The translations under genes were made by a program, and so were the position numbers. From Dryomyza anilis (Eukaryota; Arthropoda; Insecta; Diptera; Dryomyzidae), in the NCBI GenBank assembly GCA_951804985.1, contig OX638130.1:103165540-103229539 (forward strand): 64,000 nt of DNA, written 5' to 3'. Positions 25,501 to 34,500 of this stretch are shown here, in pieces (position 1 is the first letter of the stretch; each line of letters opens with the position of its first letter). The notes beneath the pieces are model-generated. The model was not told the origin of the DNA and did no database searches. It saw only the letters and a list, made by a program, of their open reading frames with translations.

Positions 25501-28500
25501 TTTGCATTTTAAGTACTTTTAGTATATATTAGTATTTTTATTATTTTTAGTAGTTTTACTATTTTAATATTTTTGTTATTTTTAGTATTTTTTAGTATTT
25601 TTAGTATTTTTAGTATTTTTAGTATTTTTAGTATTTTTAGTATTTTTAGTATTTTTAGTATTTTTAGTATTTTTAGTATTTTTAGTATTTTTAGTATTTT
25701 TAGTATTTTTAGTATTTTTAGTATTTTTAGTATTTTTAGTATTTTTAGTATTTTTAGTATTTTTAGTATTTTTAGTATTTTTAGTATTTTTAGTATTTTT
25801 TAGTATTTTTAGTATTTTTAGTATTTTTAGTATTTTAAGTAAAGGGTTTTTCAATAAGAGCGCTACAAAAGTTTTTTTCAAGGGTTTTCAACAGGGACGC
25901 TACAAAAGTAGAGCGACAGGGACAGCAAACGACGCCGTATTTCTTACCGCTATTTTGACATTTCTCTTTAATAAGGTTTGCCATTTCATGATGGAAAGAC
26001 ATTTGAGCCAACAACGAGTCGAAATTATTAAAATTTACTACCGAAATTCGAATTCGTATGTCTTTTCATCATGAAATGGCAAACCTTACTGAAGAGAAAT
26101 GTCAAAAGAGCGTCAAGAAATATGGCATCGTTTGCTGTCCCTGTCGCTCTACTTTTGTAGCGTCCCTGTTAAAAAACCCTTTATTTTAAGTATTTTTAGT
26201 AATTTTAGTATTTTTAGTATTTTTTAGTATTTTTAGTACTTTTAGTACTTTTTATAAATTTTAAATCAAATACCACATATTTAATAAGCACATCTGTCTT
26301 CTACAACATCTGTCTCTAAAACACTTCAAAACTACTGTTCAACCCAATTTATTGCCAAACCTGCAAATATTTGGAATTTCACCTTCGAGTTTAGGTATGT
26401 TTCTGCACTAATTAATTGCCATACAACATACAGTTTCAAAATACCCAACACATCCCACCCATTCAGATACCCAATACATACCAAGGCTACGAACACATGT
26501 TTGTTTTGGAATTTTAATTGATTTGCACAGCAAATTTCACTGCATATTTGATGGCTTTTGGCCCTTTAACTAAAATCTAAAAACTATTTTTAGATTTTTC
26601 GTTCATTACTTCAGGCTTTCGTTGATAGTTTTACAGTTGGAACAGGCTTTATTGGCTGAATGACGTCTTTACAAAATTGTATTTGTTTAATTTACATTAT
26701 TACATATTCGAAATATTCACTTTGATTTTTTAAATAAAATATAAAAGCAATCCAAATAAAATAAACATTTTGAAATTTCCATTTTGTCATTTGTCAACAT
26801 CATAAACATTGTCGTGTTTAAAATTACACTTGATATTTTATCATTTATAATTAAGGTAATTGCAATCATGTTTAATGTAAAATGCATGATTATTGCGGCA
26901 GTGCTCGCGTGTCCCAATTGCACCAAAATACAAATTACCTTATGACATTTAAGTATAGTGCAACCTGACCAAATTACCATGTACGAGTGGTGTTTTTGTT
27001 ATGTAAATATTTAGTGCGATTTAGATCAGCTTGTTAAAGGAAATTTTGTAATTGAGGTTTTAATGGTTTCACTAAAATAATCCGCTCAACATATTTATTG
27101 TTCATCATTTGTTACAAACTTGCGTTGATTTATAGTATTTATAGTATTTATAGTATTTATAGTATTTATAGTATTTATAGTATTTATAGTATTTATAGTA
27201 TTTATAGTATTTATAGTATTTATAGTATTTATAGTATTTATAGTATTTATAGTATTTATAGTATTTATAGTATTTATAGTATTTATAGTATTTATAGTAT
27301 TTATAGTATTTATAGTATTTATAGTATTTATAGTATTTATAGTATTTATAGTATTTATAGTATTTATAGTATTTATAGTATTTATAGTATTTATAGTATT
27401 TATAGTATTTATAGTATTTATAGTATTTATAGTATTTATAGTATTTATAGTATTTATAGTATTTATAGTATTTATAGTATTTATAGTATTTATAGTATTT
27501 ATAGTATTTATAGTATTTATAGTATTTATAGTATTTATAGTATTTATAGTATTTATAGTATTTATAGTATTTATAGTATTTATAGTATTTATAGTATTTA
27601 TAGTATTTATAGTATTTATAGTATTTATAGTATTTATAGTATTTATAGTATTTATAGTATTTATAGTATTTATAGTATTTATAGTATTTATAGTATTTAT
27701 AGTATTTATAGTATTTATAGTATTTATAGTATTTATAGTATTTATAGTATTTATAGTATTTATAGTATTTATAGTATTTATAGTATTTATAGTATTTATA
27801 GTATTTATAGTATTTATAGTATTTATAGTATTTATAGTATTTATAGTATTTATAGTATTTATAGTATTTATAGTATTTATAGTATTTATAGTATTTATAG
27901 TATTTATAGTATTTATAGTATTTATAGTATTTATAGTATTTATAGTATTTATAGTATTTATAGTATTTATAGTATTTATAGTATTTATAGTATTTATAGT
28001 ATTTATAGTATTTATAGTATTTATAGTATTTATAGTATTTATAGTATTTATAGTATTTATAGTATTTATAGTATTTATAGTATTTATAGTATTTATAGTA
28101 TTTATAGTATTTATAGTATTTATAGTATTTATAGTATTTATAGTATTTATAGTATTTATAGTATTTATAGTATTTATAGTATTTATAGTATTTATAGTAT
28201 TTATAGTATTTATAGTATTTATAGTATTTATAGTATTTATAGTATTTATAGTATTTATAGTATTTATAGTATTTATAGTATTTATAGTATTTATAGTATT
28301 TATAGTATTTATAGTATTTATAGTATTTATAGTATTTATAGTATTTATAGTATTTATAGTATTCATGGGGGCGATTATCACAAGGCAACGTGTCTGAGTG
28401 CTTCAACATGGCGAAGCCAGCGCAATCCTTGTCGGTGTCGTCTCAAGTCAACTCACTGGTCACCAGAATTGACAAATTGTCAAATGGTGACACCTCCACT

Positions 28501-31500
28501 TCGGTGGAAGTCCTCCTCGTGGAAGTCCCTGGAAACGGCGCTCTACACCACCCGGTGTAGAAGTCGGCTAAAGTGAGTGGCGAGCATCTCCCTCAGAGTG
28601 AGGGTTCGTGCGTTGGGTTTGGGTCCCACCGCGGAAAAAACCTATGCGCCCAATGAAAACAAAAAAGAAGCCTCGGATAACGACCGATTACAACGATGAC
28701 GACCCACGCAAACGTTTTAAGGACCATGATTTACGGATATGCACCTGGAATGTCCGGACCCTTTATAGGGAAGGTGCCTCTATCCAGCTGGCAGATGTCC
28801 TCGAAAAATATAAGGCTGACATCACCGCTATCCAGGAGATGCGATGGACGGGACAGGGCTGTTCGAAACAAGCGTCCTGTGATATCTACTACAGCTGCCA
28901 TGCGGAGAGACACGAATTTGGATGTGGATTTGTGGTCGGCAAGAGACTCCGCCACCTTGTCTCTAGGTTCACGCCCGTGGACGAAAGGCTGGCAACAATC
29001 CGCATCAAGGCTAAATATTTCCATATCAGCCTAATTTGTGCACACGCTCCGACGAACGAGAAAGATGACGAGACAAAAGAGCGCTTCTACGAGCGCCTAG
29101 ACAACGCATACGAGCGCTGCCCCCGCCACGATATCAAAATCGTGCTAGGCGATTTTAACGCCAAGGTGGGCAGAGAAGCCATCTATTGTCCCACAATCGG
29201 AAAATTTAGCCTCCATGCCAACACTTCCGATAACGGAACGAGGCTAATCGACTTCGCCGCAGCACGAAACATGGTAGTTAGTAGCACTAGATTCGAACAT
29301 TTCGATATCCACAAGGCCACATGGTTGTCGCCCGATCAAAAAACTCGAAATCAAATTGATCACGTTGTGATTGACGGAAGGCACGCTTCAAGCGTGATGG
29401 ACGTACGCACAATCCGAGGTGCCAATATGGACTCGGATCATTACCTTGTAGCAGCCAAGGTCCGCACACGCTTAAGCGCTGCGAAGAACGTACGGAACCA
29501 AACGCAGAGAAAGCTAGACGTCGGAAAGCTGCAATCACAACAGACAACGCAAGCCTTTTCCACCCGACTCTCACACCTGCTTAGACAAAGCACTCCTCCT
29601 CTCGATGATATAAGCGCGCAGTGGAATCATATCTCCTGCTCTATGCGTACGGCTGCCGAAGAGGTGCTTGGATTCCAACGCCCCCTGAGGAATCAGTGGT
29701 ATGACCAAGAGTGTCGCGCGGCCACTGCAGAGAAAGACGCTGCGTACAAATCCACCCTGCAGTCAGTAGCTACGCGAGCTGCGAAGGAGCGATACAAAGA
29801 GAAGAGGAGGGAAGAGAGACGTCTTTTCAGGCGTAAAAAAAGCGAGGCAGAAAGACGTGAGTGTGAGGAGATTGAGATGCATGGGGACAGGAATGAGGCT
29901 CGAAAATTCTTCGAGAAAATAAGACGCCTAGCCGGAGGTTCGAAATCCGGAGCCTCTTCCTGTAAAGATGAGAACGGAAATCTAGTGACAGATATCCAGA
30001 GCACACTGAAAATATGGAGGGATCACTTCTCTAAACTGCTGACCGGTGATGATGACCTCAATTCCACCGATAGAGAAGCAAACCCGGCAACCCCAGTACT
30101 TGATGACGACGTTGAGATTCCGCCACCCGACCATGACGAGGTCAGAACAGCCATTGCTCGGCTGAAAAACAACAAAGCCGCAGGTGCTGATGGCCTGCCT
30201 GCTGAATTGTTTAAGACCGGAGGCGAAGAGCTAATAGAGAGCATGCACGAGCTCGTAAGCAGAATATGGTCGGATGAAAGCATGCCAAGTGACTGGAACC
30301 TCAGTGTACTCTGCCCAATCCTTAAGAAAGGGGATCCCACTATCTGCGCCAACTACCGTGGGATCAGCCTACTCAATATCGCATACAAGGTTCTATCGAG
30401 CGTATTATGTGAAAGACTGAAGCCCATCGTCAACAGACTGATTGGACCTTATCAGTGCGGCTTCAGACCTGGAAAGTCCACCATAGACCAGATTTTCACA
30501 TTGCGCCTAATCCAGGAAAAGACCCTAGAAAAACAGATCGACACCTACCACCTATTAGTCGACTATAAAGCCGCCTTCGACACTCCGATAAGGGAACGAT
30601 TATACGCCGCAATGTCTGAGTTCGGTATACCTGCGAAACTTATAAGGCTTTGCAGGATGACCCTGAGCAACACACGTTGCTCAGTGAGAATAGGAAAAGA
30701 CCTCTCCGAGCCATTTCATACCGAACGAGGTTTCAGACAGGGTGACTCCCTATCGTGCGACTTTTTTAACTTATTGATGGAGAAAATAGTTCGTGCTGCC
30801 GAACTCCGTCAAAGCGGCACTATCCTCAACAAAAGTGTCATGCTGCTCGCATATGCCGACGATATTGATATCATTGGCAGGAGCACACGAGCAGTCAGCG
30901 CAGCATTCTCCAGATTGGAGAAAGAGTCGCGTCGAATGGGTCTAGCGGTGAACGAGGACAAGACGAAGTTCCTTGTGTCAACAAGCAAAAAAGAGTCCGT
31001 GCGTCTTGGACAAAAAGCTGATTTTGACACCCACAAGTTCGACATTGTGAAGGACTTCGTCTATCTGGGATCCAGCGTAAACAGCAACAACGACGTCAGC
31101 CTGGAGATCAAACGGAGAATAACTCTTGCCAACAGGTGCTACTTTGGGCTCAGTAGGCAATTGAGAAGCAGAGCCCTCTCTCGCCGGACAAAAATAACGC
31201 TCTACAAGTCACTCATCATGCCCGTCCTACTTTATGGTGCAGAAACATGGACGCTGGCCACCACCGATGAGAGAGTACTGGGAGCGTTCGAGAGAAAGAT
31301 TCTCCGTAAAATCTTTGGCCCTATCTGCTTTGCTAACGAGTATCGAATAAGGATGAACCACGAGCTGTATGAGATATTCGACGACATTGACATAGTCAAG
31401 CGCATCAAGATCCAGCGGCTTCGCTGGCTAGGTCATGTCGAACGAATGGATGAAAACACTCCAGCCAAGAAGGTGCTTGAATCAAAACTCGAAGGTGGAC

Positions 31501-34500
31501 AGCGTAGAAGAGGGCGTCCAAATCTGCGTTGGAAAGACCAAGTTGAGGACAACCTGGCAACGCTTGGTATTTCTAACTGGCGTCAGCGCGCGCAAAGCAG
31601 ATCCGACTGGCGCGGCTTCATCTCAGCGGCCAAAACCGACCCACGGTTGTAAGGGCCATTTAAGTAAGTAAGTAAGTAAGTAATAGTATTTATAGTATTT
31701 ATAGTATTTATAGTATTTATAGTATTTATAGTATTTATAGTATTTATAGTATTTATAGTATTTATAGTATTTATAGTATTTATAGTATTTATAGTATTTA
31801 TAGTATTTATAGTATTTATAGTATTTATAGTATTTATAGTATTTATAGTATTTATAGTATTTATAGTATTTATAGTATTTATAGTATTTATAGTATTTAT
31901 AGTATTTATAGTATTTATAGTATTTATAGTATTTATAGTATTTATAGTATTTATAGTATTTATAGTATTTATAGTATTTATAGTATTTATAGTATTTATA
32001 GTATTTATAGTATTTATAGTATTTATAGTATTTATAGTATTTATAGTATTTATAGTATTTATAGTATTTATAGTATTTATAGTATTTATAGTATTTATAG
32101 TATTTATAGTATTTATAGTATTTATAGTATTTATAGTATTTATAGTATTTATAGTATTTATAGTATTTATAGTATTTATAGTATTTATAGTATTTATAGT
32201 ATTTATAGTATTTATAGTATTTATAGTATTTATAGTATTTATAGTATTTATAGTATTTATAGTATTTATAGTATTTATAGTATTTATAGTATTTATAGTA
32301 TTTATAGTATTTATAGTATTTATAGTATTTATAGTATTTATAGTATTTATAGTATTTATAGTATTTATAGTATTTATAGTATTTATAGTATTTATAGTAT
32401 TTATAGTATTTATAGTATTTATAGTATTTATAGTATTTATAGTATTTATAGTATTTATAGTATTTATAGTATTTATAGTATTTATAGTATTTATAGTATT
32501 TATAGTATTTATAGTATTTATAGTATTTATAGTATTTATAGTATTTATAGTATTTATAGTATTTATAGTATTTATAGTATTTATAGTATTTATAGTATTT
32601 ATAGTATTTATAGTATTTATAGTATTTATAGTATTTATAGTATTTATAGTATTTATAGTATTTATAGTATTTATAGTATTTATAGTATTTATAGTATTTA
32701 TAGTATTTATAGTATTTATAGTATTTATAGTATTTATAGTATTTATAGTATTTATAGTATTTATAGTATTTATAGTATTTATAGTATTTATAGTATTTAT
32801 AGTATTTATAGTATTTATAGTATTTATAGTATTTATAGTATTTATAGTATTTATAGTATTTATAGTATTTATAGTATTTATAGTATTTATAGTATTTATA
32901 GTATTTATAGTATTTATAGTATTTATAGTATTTATAGTATTTATAGTATTTATAGTATTTATAGTATTTATAGTATTTATAGTATTTATAGTATTTATAG
33001 TATTTATAGTATTTATAGTATTTATAGTATTTATAGTATTTATAGTATTTATAGTATTTATAGTATTTATAGTATTTATAGTATTTATAGTATTTATAGT
33101 ATTTATAGTATTTATAGTATTTATAGTATTTATAGTATTTATAGTATTTATAGTATTTATAGTATTTATAGTATTTATAGTATTTATAGTATTTATAGTA
33201 TTTATAGTATTTATAGTATTTATAGTATTTATAGTATTTATAGTATTTATAGAAATTATAAAAAAAAAAAAAAAAAAATTATAGCAAATTATATAATATA
33301 CTGAATATTAGAAATTAAAGACAAGAGATAGTCCTATATTGTACTTTGCTACAATGATTATTTTTTTTTTCGCACAGAAAACCATGAATCTTTTTATTTG
33401 TAAATCAATAAGAACAAAGGCGCAAAGTTTCAAACAAAGGATTTTATGAGAACGCACGGAATCCTTGGATTTTTGTTTGTGTCACACGTCACGTTTGTTT
33501 ATTTCCCATTCTCTACATATTGCTGCATATACAATTGAATGTATATAGTATATTGTTTTATGTGAGTATATTAAATTTTGTTTGCATGTTTGCTTTAATG
33601 TTTCACAATCAATTGAGGAGAATGACAATAACGGAATCAAATTGAGCGATTAACGACATAACGTGACTGACTGCAAGCACAACAAAAAACATTAAATAAA
33701 AGAAAAAAGTATAGAATGTCAAAGTAATTCATACTTTTGTGATAAAATTAGAAGCGACCGTAAATAAAAATTGTGCCAAAAATAAGACATTTAATTAAAT
33801 ATTATTCTCCGTTAATTAACTGAATAAATAAACTAATTAGAATTGCTTTATATTGCTGACAGGCATCAAAAACCACAGCACGTCTAATTGACCGCACTTT
33901 GTGCTTAATTAAATTTCACAAGATTTAAGTGCAACTACAGTGTTGACTATGTGATTAATCAAATGCAGAACGCTGCCTTAATTCATATCATAATTCAGTC
34001 AAAGTGCATAAATTACTTGATTCAATTTCATTAACAAAATAACTTTCATCCGCCTGTGCTTGTAAGATGTGGATTTGCTAAGCAATCATTTCATATTTAT
34101 TATAATTATTATTAATTTGAAAGAAATACTGAATTGAAAACGAACAAACAAATTTTAAAAATCGCTATTGCATTAAAGTGTCTACTTTATATTTAATTAT
34201 AATAATTGCAATATTAAACCATGAATTTTATAACTTCAAAGGAATAAAAACTATTTGAAATGTCATTAATTTGCACTTTATAGTTTTTGTAACATTTATA
34301 AATTTTAATTATAAAAAAGCACTCATACGCCGTGGGGGTTTTTATTTATTAATATACACAATTTAAGTGCATATGTTTTTAACAAATTAATCAACACTTT
34401 AATTGGCAATTCATTAAATTTATTAAAATATATATTTAAAAATAATCTCTACTCACAGTATGTGTCGGTGGTCAGACGATCGATGGTATCCTGCTTCAAT

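Larger units (their letters stand above)
28364..31681 (+). mobile_element. RTE-clade non-LTR retrotransposon, apparently intact
   Basis: About 3.3 kb, starting near CATGGGGGCGATTATC and ending in a (TAAG)n tail 8 bp after the stop codon of its large ORF. Short length, a very short 3' UTR and a microsatellite tail rather than poly(A) are typical of RTE elements. It has a short upstream ORF (28408-28560) and an uninterrupted endonuclease-reverse transcriptase (28644-31652). It lies in the TAGTATTTA array, so any target-site duplication is hidden in the repeat. Its GC content contrasts with the surrounding intron. It is antisense to Frq. Clade assignment is from motif style, not a phylogeny. Confidence 0.92.

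Noticed and set aside
25573..25881. FSI- and KNT-repeat frames
   Set aside because: Artefacts of the TAGTATTTT array.
27095..28576. 428-492 codon frames of YSI, NTI and KYY repeats
   Set aside because: Artefacts of the 9-bp TAGTATTTA array, open on both strands at once.
28364..33251. Target-site duplication of the RTE-like element
   Set aside because: Both flanks are the same satellite, so a duplication cannot be distinguished from array units.
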